Shown here piece by piece: positions 36,901 to 47,182 of a stretch of 64,000 nt of DNA (the stretch's first letter is position 1; each line of letters starts with the position of its first letter). The position numbers were made by a program, and so were the translations under genes. The notes beneath the pieces are model-generated. The model did no database searches. It saw nothing but the letters and a program-made list of their open reading frames with translations, and was not told the DNA's origin. Source of the stretch: Paracyclopina nana (Eukaryota > Arthropoda > Copepoda > Cyclopoida > Cyclopettidae); the NCBI GenBank assembly GCA_019096065.1, contig JAGUCH010000002.1, forward strand, positions 7,018,501 to 7,082,500, given 5' to 3'.

Positions 36901-38476
36901 GCGAGAGCTTCAATTGATGACATTGGGTCAACAACAAAAAATGAATCCAACGTCCTTCAACGCAGTGGCACCAAAAACGCCGGCCATTGCGTTCGTCGTC
37001 GCTTAATTTGGCACTGCATGCCATCCATTCGTACATAGCATATCAGGCATGATAAAAATGGCGTCCTTAGAGCCTTGAAAAACGGCGGAACGTTGAAATC
37101 ACCGATGCTTTATCCGGGACGATTTAATGGACAGGTGATATCAACAGTTGCGTACGAGTCCATCCTGGCTTCTTCTATTTTGAGCATTGGAGGGCCGACG
37201 TGAAGTGAGTTTGGCACCTGCCACCATGCCACAATTTCATTGGCTCCACCAAAAGTTGGGGAGCAGATGGCCGAATTTCAAAAGGGGTTGTTGCAATGTC
37301 AACCAAGGAGCAATTCCACAACTTGGGTCAATTTTCCGCATCCACCACCAAAACGCTTGGGCTCGCACTCACAATGCACTTTTCGCTGCCAGGTTTCCAT
37401 TTTTTTCCCCAACATACGCCAATGCGCATCATTTCCCAACCAGTTTTGAAGGTCGCCTCCGCGCATTTTTCTTAAAAAGGTTTAAAAAAGCGGAATGGCA
37501 GATTTAAAAACGTTGAGCATTCCTCGCGATAATGGCTACTTTTCAATTGGCTACTGCAAGCGGTCCGTATCGAGACCTCTTTAATTAGTTTCGGCGTGAA
37601 ATTTCTCCTTCACTTTCGTTTTTGGCGCAATCCGAGCCTCCGACTGGAAAATATTGACCCAAGGTGACCGCGCGGATGGGCAGCTGTAGCAAATGAGCCG
37701 GTCAAGCGCGTGCATTCAGCCACTGGCTGATGACGTTGCACGCTGGGGCATGTGGAAAAGAAAGCAACGGCGCATGGAGTCAGCGAAATCCATAAAAAGC
37801 GAGACATTTGAAATGACATGTTTCATTAAGCGAGACATGCCCTATTCTTTAATACCGAGTCATATTAAGCATTAAGTACCCAGCGTGCTCGGTGATTGGA
37901 GGTCGGGTCTCGTAGGGCGCCATCATGGCAGCTAGCTACGAGAGAATGTGGAGAGCTTTTCAGTTACGAGCTGGAATCGAGCGAGGTCGGACGTGAACGT
38001 CGAAAACACTTCATCGCTGCTGCGACTAGCATTGCGTCTGCTTTCCAGCTTTTCATGTGTGAAACGACGCCGACGACTTCTAAAGCGTTGTTCCCTACAT
38101 GCTAAAGCGCTGCCGTAAGTAGAGTACCGTCAGACTAATAGAATAAATTGCGCGCATACGGATAACCATATTTTTAACGCGAAATCACTGGGGGTAAATC
38201 TAATTTTGATGGAGCGATCTTCATAAAGTGAGCGAATTTAAAAAGTAAACTAGATATGCATTCCTAATGCTCACAAATAGCGTTTAGAACGAGCAAAAGT
38301 AGATAACAGGACGCAAAAGATAAGATCTCTCGCAGAGATTAGCGAATTGTTCCTTGTTGTTCAACCGTGAAATATGAACGACCCCCTGCAAACAGCGATT
38401 TCCAAAAATATGATGGCTACAAATGGGCTTTAAAAAAAAGGACAGCCGAGTACATGTCGCATCTCTATTGATTTCA
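33911..38476. other. Gene-poor region of about 4.6 kb, less AT-rich than its surroundings
   Basis: Many short frames occur on both strands, but none has a recognisable domain or family length. The composition looks less AT-rich and more CpG-containing than other intergenic DNA here, including a short GCGCGCGCG run at 34207-34216. It ends at a splice acceptor (ATTTCAG, 38471-38477) that opens the first recognised IQSEC exon, so part may be upstream introns and 5' exons of that gene. Confidence 0.5.
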
Positions 38477-38516
38477 GATCCCTAGGTGCGCGCACCAGAG
38501 AAGCTTTGTCGCAACT

Positions 38517-40975
38517 ATGGTCGTGGCAGTAGGTCCCAGCGTCGCAAACTGCTTGCTACTCCAAAGTAGCTCCGTGCAAAGGCCAACAAACAGTGAGCAT
38601 GTGCATGGCCTGAACACCATGGAACCGTTGTACGCCACCGTTCAAAGGAAGCCCCGTAATACCCCCGAGGACATGCAGCAAAACAGCCTCGAGAGGTTCT
38701 ACGGGGGCAAGGCTTTGTCAAACAATGCCGCGTTCGTCATCCAAAAGGCCTATAGAGCGTACAGGCTAAGAAAACAATTTTCCCAATTTATCTCCGTGGC
38801 CTTTAGAGGCCGCTCCGAGATCAACGTGGACACGGGGTTACCAGTGGTGGAGTCCGCGGCCCCTAGCCCCATTCCTGACAATATCGACCTTTTGATTCTG
38901 CAAGCCGCAGGCCTCGAGACCTTTTCTTCCATCGTCAGCAAGGCCGGACCGAGCCAGAGAAGCATCAAGGCCAGAAGGCCAAACAACAACCTCAACAGAT
39001 CGGCTTCCATGAGAGTGCCCAGCAAAAAATCCTCTGTAGCTTTCAACACCAAGGACGACATTTACGTGCACCACGTGGATGAATCAGGCCCTAGTCCACC
39101 ACCTGAGCCTTGCCCTGCACTTAAAGGCCACTATGAAACCCCAATCTACGCACCAAGGCCACCACAGAGAACAGTTTCATTTTTGGCAAAACCAACTCTT
39201 CCGAACAAAATTGCTCATCAAAACTGCAACAGCCATAGGCCGCTGCCAGCCCCACCTCAAACAGCTTTCAGCTCGTCGGATGGCCTATACGTGAAACAGC
39301 CTCAATACGACAGTGCCGTCAGTCACCTGAGGTCATACTCGAGTCCCGCGCCGTTGTCACCACTGAACAAAGGACACATGGTAATAGAAATTCCAGAAGA
39401 GCCTTTGCCCCCTCCTCCTTACATCTCACCTCCACTACCTTCATCAGAGCCACCGTCAATGCCCTCTCCACCCCCTCCCCCGCCCCCAGAAGAATTGTGC
39501 AAAGGCCAACGGCCTCCATGTGACAGCAGCTCATCCGCATCCAGCATTGATTCTGGGTTCAGGTCCAGTTGCCTAGAGAGTCCTACTCATTGGAGCATGG
39601 GCTCGCCCAACCTTATTGTTAGCCCAGATGGTCTTCCCGCCATCCAGGATGTCGTCTTTGAACCAAGGCCCAACTACTGCCATTTCAGTCAATTGTCACA
39701 GTCCTCCACTTTTTCGCAAAGACCTCCCACCAGAAACTACAGTGTCACCATGAAGAAGCAGGTGAGGATCAACCCCGTAGAAGCTGTGGAGGCCGTAGAC
39801 GAAGTCACGCGTAGAAGACAATACAGAGTTGGGCTCAACCTGTTTAACCAAAGCCCTGAGCTGGGCATTGAGTACCTTCTCAAGAAGAACTTTGTGGAAT
39901 ATTCGCCTGCGTCCGTGGGGAAGTTCTTGAGAGGCCGCAAAGGGCTGAGCAAGCAGATGATCGGCAACTATTTGTGCCAGCTTCAAAGGCCATTCAATCT
40001 TGCAGCATTGCACTGTTTCGTGCACGAAATGGACTTTACTGGGCTGCACTTGGACATAGCTTTAAGGCACCTTTATCAAGAAGTCACTCCTCCTACCTCA
40101 GAGGCACAAAAAGTGGAGAAAATCATTGAGGTCTTTTCAAAGCGCTACATATCATGCAACCAAATGTTTGCAGCTTCCTTTAGGTAATTTTCAAAACCAA
40201 TGCTTTTGAGGCAATATTCTCATGAGTGGTTCTATTTTCTAATTACAGGTCTGCCGACACAATATTTGTGCTCAGTTACGCCGTGGTCCTCTTAAATACC
40301 GATCTGCATAGTAAGGCACTAAGGCCAGGGAGAAGAATGAAAAGGGAAGATTTTGTCACAAACCTGAGAGGAGCCGACCTAGGAGCTGATCTTGACCCAG
40401 AGATGCTCCAAGGAATCTACGATCGAATTAAGGCCAACGAGCTTAAGGCAGGTCCGGATCATGTTTCCCAAGTCGCAAGAGTGGAAGAGTCGATGCTAAA
40501 AAAGAAGGGGCAGCAGCCACCCAAGCAACCACTGGCTTCTGACACTTCAAGAAGACTTGTGTGCTTTTGTCGGCTCACTGAGGTTCCTGATGTGCACAAA
40601 AAAACAAAGGCCAAAGCTGATGCGCACCAGCGCGGAGTATTCTTGTTCAACGACCTTCTGGTCGTCACCAAAACGCTCACAAAAAAGGACAAAACACAAC
40701 ACCAATATAGGTATTGCTTAGACCTGCGGAACTTGAGGATAAACGTCTTTAGCACGGCTCAGTATCCCTTCGGTGTGCAGCTCCAGGACAGGTTAACGTG
40801 CAAAGTGGCTGCCACCTTTAATGCCAGGAGCGAGACTGACCAGCAACGTTTCGTTAACGATCTCCAAGAAAGTGTCGCAGAAATGGCGGAGATGGAAAGA
40901 GCCAAAAGTGTGCTAAACGATGATAATATCCTCAACGAGGCAGCCGAGGACGATGCTTATGAAACCCTGTGTTAA
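38517..40975 (+). CDS. IQSEC: IQ motif and Sec7 domain Arf guanine-nucleotide exchange factor (IQSEC/Schizo-type)
   Basis: Two exons are read, 38517-40183 and 40249-40975, giving 797 residues. An IQ motif (VIQKAYRAYRLRKQF) is at about 74-88. A proline-rich segment is at about 299-325. The Sec7 domain spans about 430-625, with the second Sec7 motif (VLSYAVVLLNTDLHS) straddling the intron. A PH domain follows at about 665-775, including GVFLFNDLLVVTK. IQSEC proteins load GTP on Arf6 at membranes and bind calmodulin through the IQ motif. The usual FRLPGE glutamate-finger loop reads TPPTSE here, keeping the catalytic Glu (about 529). The frame stays open upstream to the acceptor at 38477, so the true start may be in an unseen exon. 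AATAAA is at 40996. Confidence 0.9.
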
Positions 40976-41001
40976 TCTTTTTTCAATCCTTAGATAATAA
41001 A

Positions 41002-41549
41002 AATATGAGATAAAAAGCTTAAAATTGAAAAATATGCTATATATGCCCATACACATGGTAATCTTTGCCCTCGTGCCTAGTAATGGCTCAGCAAGTTTTT
41101 TCACTGTTATTGTTAACTGGTTCATCGAAAATAGAAAGAAATGGCTTTACAGTACATGGTTAGTCAATCTCTAATAAGGAAAGCTTAGGAAACTGAAATA
41201 CTTAATCAATATATCACTATTATCTATTATTGAGGGGGCATACCCGCATAGGTAACAATAATGATCTAAAACTGCTCAGAAATGCTCCTGGGCTGAGCTA
41301 GAGGCCAACTTTGGGACCTAGGTGCGATTACAGTGATTTTTGCTCATTTTTGGGAACAGAAAAATGGTTACGCGCATGTGTCCAGCTCCACGAAAAAAGC
41401 CCAAAGTTGATCATTGCAGGTGCCTTAATTGTTACATATCATAATGTCCCATTATAAGTAGCACTAAGCTCTATAAACTAACATTCTTTACAAGCATCCA
41501 GAAATATACCTCGCTGGATTGGCCTATGTTCAATGTAACATTGCATAAT
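41002..41549. other. Intergenic DNA, no gene seen
   Basis: AT-rich sequence with no coherent frame or obvious repeat. Confidence 0.55.
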
Positions 41550-41550
41550 G

Positions 41551-42604
41551 GGCTGCGTGCACTTTACCCCTAGCCGTTTGCCTCTAGCCTTTTACCCCTA
41601 GAATGTTTGCCCCTAAAGACTTTTACCCCCACGACATTTTCCCTTAGACAAATTTGTCCCTAGACATGTTTGCCCCTGGGATTTTTGCCACTGAAGACAT
41701 TTGACCCTTAGATGTTTGCCCCTGGATATATTTGCCCCATGGACTTTTGCCTCCAAGATGGTTGCCCACAATATTTTCACTTGAATATTTCCTGATGATT
41801 TACATTTTATAATAATTTCACAAGACAAAACCTTCTTTAACCGCACTCCTAACCTAAACTGGTCATATCCAAAACAATCAATTCTTTTCTGCTTTTTATT
41901 AATAACAGTTTTATTTATAATTTAATAAGCTAATTGGATTTAGGCAAGATGTAATTTTATCCCTAAAATGACTTATTTTAGGCAGTTTTTATAGTCCATT
42001 GGTGCTGAAAGTTCATTTCAAATTGGACAAATTGTCAACTCGAGTTAAAGACGCTAGTTGAAGTGAGCGGCATGACATTTTCTTGGTGCAAAAGTTCAAG
42101 CCTCCAAAAAAACTGAGCTTTTCAATTGGTTCATCAATAAACCCACTCTTTTGTAAGCTTAAAATGTTGCTTCATAATCTTCTTGACAGAAAATATATCA
42201 CAAGATGAAGCAGTGAATTTGTTTTGCCAAATATGGTAAACTTTATGCTTAACATGAGCCTTAAAAAAACTGTCTCGTTTCGCAAGACCAAAAAACGTCA
42301 ACAAAATTCTAACTTCTGATTGGCCATCCCAAATTTGCACCTGATTTTGATTGGTCCAACAATGTCATGCCCCTCTTACATCATCTAGCGTCTTTAACCC
42401 GAGTCAACAGTGCAGTGGCAACCTACCCACAAACAAAATAACCCACGTCAAAATTCCCAAGGGCAAAATTTTACAAGTACTTGGGGTAAAAGTGCTTGGG
42501 GCAAACATCTCTAGGGGCAAAAATCCAAGGGCAAGCGTCTTCAGGGGCAAAAATCCCTGGGGCAAACTTAATCCAAAAGGGTAAATGTCTTCGGGGTAAC
42601 TGTC
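41551..42604. mobile_element. Foldback-type element, family 1, interrupted and 3'-truncated copy
   Basis: It begins GGCTGCGTGCACTTTACCCC, like the copy at 10840. A shortened arm of GCCCCTAG-type units follows to about 41760. The unique core (CAAGATGGTTGCCCACAATATTTTCACTT...) matches 11160-11460 with scattered substitutions. The core is split by a 351-bp insertion (42046-42396), after which CAACAGTGCAGTGGCAACC continues as at 11457. The inverted arm (42440-42604) ends early, where a dispersed repeat begins. Confidence 0.75.
42046..42396. mobile_element. hAT-like miniature element (351 bp) inserted in a foldback core
   Basis: The ends are inverted repeats starting TAAAGACGCTAG, continuing imperfectly for about 35 bp to GCATGACATT. 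The flanks are ACTCGAGT (42038-42045) and ACCCGAGT (42397-42404), an 8-bp target duplication with one mismatch. The homologous foldback copy has the uninterrupted site ACTCGAGT once, at 11449-11456, which gives an empty-site comparison. An 8-bp duplication points to the hAT superfamily. It has no transposase. Confidence 0.75.
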
Positions 42605-42840
42605 TCTTAGGTATGTCCCCTTTAAATTGTACCCAAAAAGTCGTCAAAATGCAGCGTATCTGCGTATGGATTGTGCTAAATTTTTGGTTCTCTGGCGTGT
42701 GTGTAAGCATGTATTTTTTCAATAAAAATAGTCAATGTTTTGACAAATTAGCGATTACTCATAATAAGTTAAATCTGGTATTTATGATTGACAAACTATA
42801 GTTGTTGTACTGGCATGGAAAAAGCAGAGACAAGCATAGA
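42605..42840. repeat. Dispersed repeat related to 2540-2905 and 32435-32890
   Basis: The left part (AAGTCGTCAAAATGCAGCGTATCTGCG) is the inverse of CTGCATTTTGAYGACTTTTTTGGG at 2560 and 2864. The middle and right parts match 32435-32890 inverted. No coding sequence. Confidence 0.55.
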
Positions 42841-43094
42841 TAGAGAAGTGCTACTTCTTGCATTCTCACTTCACACGAGTGTGCGCCAAGTGCTGCAAGT
42901 GATTTTAAAAACGTTTGGGTCAACTGTTCTAATAAAATAGTCAGCGCTGTGCTGATCCAGAAAGGAAAACACCAACTGGCACCTATGTTTTACAACTTTT
43001 AATTCCTAATAGTTGGGGAAATATACATAGGAGACAAAAGATAGCCCTATCAAAATTGAACAGCTTGTAAAATAGGACTATTTTGGCTAAGTTG
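42841..43094. other. Short intergenic stretch before the BEL element
   Basis: Nothing recognised. The last five bases, AGTTG (43090-43094), are the BEL target duplication. Confidence 0.6.
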
Positions 43095-43393
43095 TGTAAA
43101 AGAAGATACGGAGGTTGCGTTTTACCACACTTAAAGTTCCGATTGTAAACAAAACTGTAAAAATCATAACAAAACTGACGCCAGTTGTTATTTAGATTTC
43201 CTAGTGAAAAGTCTAAATAAACGACACTACCCTGCATTTTTGGATTCTACAGATTTATTTCGTGATACACATCTTATATCAATCGACCTCCGCCGGCCCT
43301 GAACCTTGTGCTACTTTGAGGCCGCTCGCCGCCCAACAGGGCTCACCAGGTCGACCCAGAGCTCGTGATTGCCAATCCTGCAATACGACAACA
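43095..43393 (+). repeat. 5' LTR of the BEL element
   Basis: 299 bp, TG...CA ends, with AATAAA inside GTCTAAATAAACGAC. Same as the 3' LTR except for one extra base in CAGGTCGACCC. Confidence 0.94.
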
Positions 43394-43404
43394 TGGCGCC
43401 CAAC
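43394..43404 (+). other. Primer-binding site, Lys-tRNA type
   Basis: TGGCGCCCAAC directly follows the 5' LTR and is complementary to the 3' end (GTTGGGCGCCA) expected of an animal lysine tRNA. Confidence 0.75.
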
Positions 43405-43475
43405 TAGCAAATTCACGCGGGAGATTCAGAAACTCAGCTAACGACATTTCTACACTGGGAATTCCTGGGTAGCTA

Positions 43476-46400
43476 ATGTCACAAAAAGGTGAAGACGACG
43501 ACCGTTACCCATCAAGGAAACGAAAACCTCCACATAGGCTTGGTGATTGGGTATACGGGAAGGAGATCAAAAAGAAAGACGGTAGGCTTGACAGGACTCA
43601 GCAACTGAGCGAGGACTTCCAAGCAAGGATCAACCTCGACGCGTCATTACTAGACTATACGCAGGCGTTCGAGGCGTCAAGATTAGAGCTGTCAGCTGAA
43701 AGCGAGATATTGACAGACGAAGCACAAGAACAGGAGATGGCGACCGGAGGACAAGTGGACGACCTCCTGGCACTTACACCCGAGGAGATGGTCGGCGAAT
43801 GGACTGACGACGTCGAGGATAGGAGGAAGGGAATAAAGGAAATGAAAAAACTCCTAGCAAAAGCCGACATCAAAGAAAAAGAAGCGAAGGCCATTTGGGG
43901 ACGTTTGGTACAACTCCAAAAGGATGCGGCGACAACAGCAGCAGACGTCATGGCAGCGCTGCCTTCGGCCTCAGCAGCAGAGTTCAGGGCAACCACTGTC
44001 CAACCACTGCTGCAAGACTACAGGAGGGTCGTGCATAGAGCCCAAAAGCTTCACAGGGCCCTCTACACATCTGGTTGGGCAGAAGACGTGGAGAAGAGCC
44101 CCCCACAGCCAAGCCAACAGGCGGAGACAGAACAACAGTCAGGGGCGACCTCAGGTCAGGTACAGCCCCCAGCCACCCAGATTGAACTGGAAGAGCTACT
44201 CAAGAAGCACGACCTTGAAGTGAAAGCAATCAAAGATTGCGCAAAAAAGGGCAGGGACGCGACCACAGAGGCCAGGCTGAGACTGATGGAGGAGGCCAAA
44301 GCAAGGGAGCTGGCGAGAGAAGGCATTGAAAAGCATATCAAAGACTCGATTGCCAGAAACAACTTCACGATAGACACCTCAGCAATGGTGTGCGGAGCCA
44401 GGCAAGTAGCGGATGAGATCAAGTTCATGCAAACGACTTGGTGCCAACCAATAGCCAACTCGACGTCACGCGCAAGTGGACAGTTCTTCCAATATGAGCC
44501 AACAACACCGGTGCTGGGGGGACAGTCACAAAACTCTAGTGGGCTAATGCCCGCAAGTTTTGGTCCCCATATGGCAGGCACCACAATAAAGCCGGAAGAA
44601 TACGACTATAGGTGCAAGGAAGAACAAAGATTCCTGGCCCAGAATACACCCATCGAACGAGCCAGACAAATCATCAGAGACGACGCGTGCTGGGCCGACC
44701 TCATCCAGAGGAAAGACCTCGATAAATATTATGACCCCAGACTGCCGAGAGACAATTACAAGGACAACTTCAAAATGATCTTCGACGGGGAGAACCCAGA
44801 CAAGTACCGAGTATTCAGGGAGTTCGTCCACGCAAAGATTGTGATGAAGAAGAATATGGACTGGTTCGAAAAAATGGCAACTCTCAAGCAGTGGACAACA
44901 GGGAGAGCGTTCTCAAAAATCTACGATTTCGATTGCAATCTCACAGGATTCATCACGGCACTAGACACCCTGGAAACCGATTACGGTCACTGGCCCGGAG
45001 AAGCAAAAGAACTAGTGCAAACGCTGCTTGAAAAATTGAGGCAAATGCCGCAGATGTCAATCAGGAACGCTAACACCATTGACGACGTCCAAAATCTCGT
45101 GAGCAAAATACTCATACAAAAGGCCAAACAAGGGAAAGATCCTCTGAATGGAGAAGATGAACTGCTGGCAACAATCAGAATGGATCGGGAGACTGAAAAG
45201 GACTATAAGGTCTACAAATCCCAAAGATGGCAGTCTGAGAATTCACTGAGGCTGTTCTTCACGTGGGCCAGGGAGAGAACCAAGGAGCACATGAGCAGCT
45301 TAAAGGCCGACAACATCCTCAGGAGCATCACTGGGGGGACAGAGCAGAAGGAGGAAAACACAAAGAAGAGAACCACCTTCAAGTACAACAAATATAAGTC
45401 CACCTCGAGGACAACAATGGAAAATGTCCTGGTAGCCGACGAATCAGGAGAAGAATTAGACTCTACGCTGGAGCCAGAAGACGACGAGGTCTTCAGCGAA
45501 GACGAAGAGGCCATTATGCTGGCAAACAGGGGTGGACCTTGCTTTGTGTGCGACACCGATGGGCATAAAGGCCTAGACTGCCCAAAATGGGGGGACTACC
45601 CATTGAAGGACATCATAGCCAAGGTGACAGAAAGCAAACTTTGTCCAAGATGCATGACTGGTAGACACAAGCTGGAAAAGTGTAAATCAAAACAGAACTG
45701 CGCAAAGTACGGATCTGACAAACACAACACCAAGCTCCACGTGACAGCCAAGAAAAGAAGCGCATCAGAAGGACAAATAAACGCAGCGCTCTTGGCATCA
45801 ATAACGCAATTGAACATGAACGTCGAGAAACTGGTGCAAAAGCAAAATGAAAGTGTCGCCCTAGTCGGACTGGGAAATAATGGCCCGGCCAACACGACAG
45901 CAACCACCAGTCAGGAAGACGAAGAAGTTGTGGCACTGTTTGGAGCAATGAGCAAGTCCTGGAGAACAGTCCCAGTCGAAATATCAAAATCAAAGGATTT
46001 CGACACAGAAGTCATGGTAGTGAACATGGTGATGGACGAGGGATCAAGCGTCACGATCAACGACCTTGAGGTGGAGCAGAAATTGAAGCTTGAGGGGAAA
46101 AAGGAGAGCATGACTGTCCACATCATGGGAGACAACAAGAAAATAAAACGAGAGTCCTTAAGAAGCAAGGTCTATATAAGACCAATAGGATCAACAAAAT
46201 GCTTCGAAATCAAGACGAGGACATTTGGATTACCCGCAACAATAGAAGCCATTGATCCAAACGAAATCAAAGACTCCTACGACCAAATAAGGGACATTAA
46301 ATTCCCAACGCCAGTGCCTCGACCAGTGAGAATGCTGCTCGGATTCGACAATTTGAAACTGATGAAGAGCATGAGGGACATACTGGTGGAAGACGGCCCC

Positions 46401-47168
46401 CTGGTCAGGAAAACCCCACTAGGCTGGACAATGCTCTATCACCCTCTCTCAGGGGGACCAGAAAGCGCAATGCTGGTCAATGACTGGTCCCAGAAGAACG
46501 TGAGTGACGCATTGAATGACGATGAACTGCAGTACCTCATGGAGAGGAATAATGGCATCGAAGCCCTCGGCATACAAGGAGGAGAAACAGCTGTAAAGAG
46601 ATTGACCCTAGCAGAGGAGAAAGCCCTGCATAAGATGAAGAGCAGCATCAAGCAGTCGGACTCTGGACATTATACAGTGGACATTCCATTCTTACAAGAT
46701 CCTCCAAATTTGCCCAATAACTGGAAAGCATGCAAAGCCATCCAGAGAGGGATCGACATTTCACACAAGGCTGAAGGAGACGTCTGGGAAGCAGTGCTCA
46801 ACACCATGGAAGAATACGAGAAGAGAGGAATCATCGAAAAAGTGCCCAAGGAAGACATCAAAAATGGATATTTCATGCCATATTTCTGTGTACCAAAAAG
46901 AACGAGCTTGACAACTAAATATAGATTTGTATACAATGCCAAACAAAAGTTCGAAGGCAGAAGCATCAACGATGAGCAATACCCAGGTCCTAATTTTCTA
47001 GCTGACATCTACGACACACTGATACAATTTAGGTCGGGTGAAGTAGCAGTAGCAGCTGATATAGAGAAAATGTTCCTCATGATCAAGGTTGCCGAGCACC
47101 AAAAGAAGTATCTGAGGATCTGGGTCAATGGAGTGGCATACCAGTTTCTGGGTGGCCATTCGGACTAA
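43476..47168 (+). CDS. BEL gag-protease-RT (N-terminal part), frame ends inside RT
   Basis: This frame encodes 1230 residues. The N-terminal 680 form a gag region with acidic and coiled-coil-like segments. Zinc knuckles begin at Cys689 (C-x2-C-x4-H-x4-C), with a second CCHC soon after and a third that is degenerate. The protease has DEGSSVT (Asp854) where most families have DSG or DTG, a variant I recall from other BEL/Pao proteases. The RT N-terminus (KYRFVYNAKQKFEG...) reaches the first catalytic Asp (AADIEKMF). The frame then stops at 47168, because of a one-base length change near 47150. The downstream frame resumes with the next conserved RT block. Confidence 0.88.
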   Translation: MSQKGEDDDRYPSRKRKPPHRLGDWVYGKEIKKKDGRLDRTQQLSEDFQARINLDASLLDYTQAFEASRLELSAESEILTDEAQEQEMATGGQVDDLLALTPEEMVGEWTDDVEDRRKGIKEMKKLLAKADIKEKEAKAIWGRLVQLQKDAATTAADVMAALPSASAAEFRATTVQPLLQDYRRVVHRAQKLHRALYTSGWAEDVEKSPPQPSQQAETEQQSGATSGQVQPPATQIELEELLKKHDLEVKAIKDCAKKGRDATTEARLRLMEEAKARELAREGIEKHIKDSIARNNFTIDTSAMVCGARQVADEIKFMQTTWCQPIANSTSRASGQFFQYEPTTPVLGGQSQNSSGLMPASFGPHMAGTTIKPEEYDYRCKEEQRFLAQNTPIERARQIIRDDACWADLIQRKDLDKYYDPRLPRDNYKDNFKMIFDGENPDKYRVFREFVHAKIVMKKNMDWFEKMATLKQWTTGRAFSKIYDFDCNLTGFITALDTLETDYGHWPGEAKELVQTLLEKLRQMPQMSIRNANTIDDVQNLVSKILIQKAKQGKDPLNGEDELLATIRMDRETEKDYKVYKSQRWQSENSLRLFFTWARERTKEHMSSLKADNILRSITGGTEQKEENTKKRTTFKYNKYKSTSRTTMENVLVADESGEELDSTLEPEDDEVFSEDEEAIMLANRGGPCFVCDTDGHKGLDCPKWGDYPLKDIIAKVTESKLCPRCMTGRHKLEKCKSKQNCAKYGSDKHNTKLHVTAKKRSASEGQINAALLASITQLNMNVEKLVQKQNESVALVGLGNNGPANTTATTSQEDEEVVALFGAMSKSWRTVPVEISKSKDFDTEVMVVNMVMDEGSSVTINDLEVEQKLKLEGKKESMTVHIMGDNKKIKRESLRSKVYIRPIGSTKCFEIKTRTFGLPATIEAIDPNEIKDSYDQIRDIKFPTPVPRPVRMLLGFDNLKLMKSMRDILVEDGPLVRKTPLGWTMLYHPLSGGPESAMLVNDWSQKNVSDALNDDELQYLMERNNGIEALGIQGGETAVKRLTLAEEKALHKMKSSIKQSDSGHYTVDIPFLQDPPNLPNNWKACKAIQRGIDISHKAEGDVWEAVLNTMEEYEKRGIIEKVPKEDIKNGYFMPYFCVPKRTSLTTKYRFVYNAKQKFEGRSINDEQYPGPNFLADIYDTLIQFRSGEVAVAADIEKMFLMIKVAEHQKKYLRIWVNGVAYQFLGGHSD

Positions 47169-47182
47169 GATCAGCACCAAGC

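Noticed and set aside
34025..38105. Numerous 60-200 codon frames on both strands
   Set aside because: No domain, no family length, no convincing splice partners; a GC-richer stretch makes chance frames longer.
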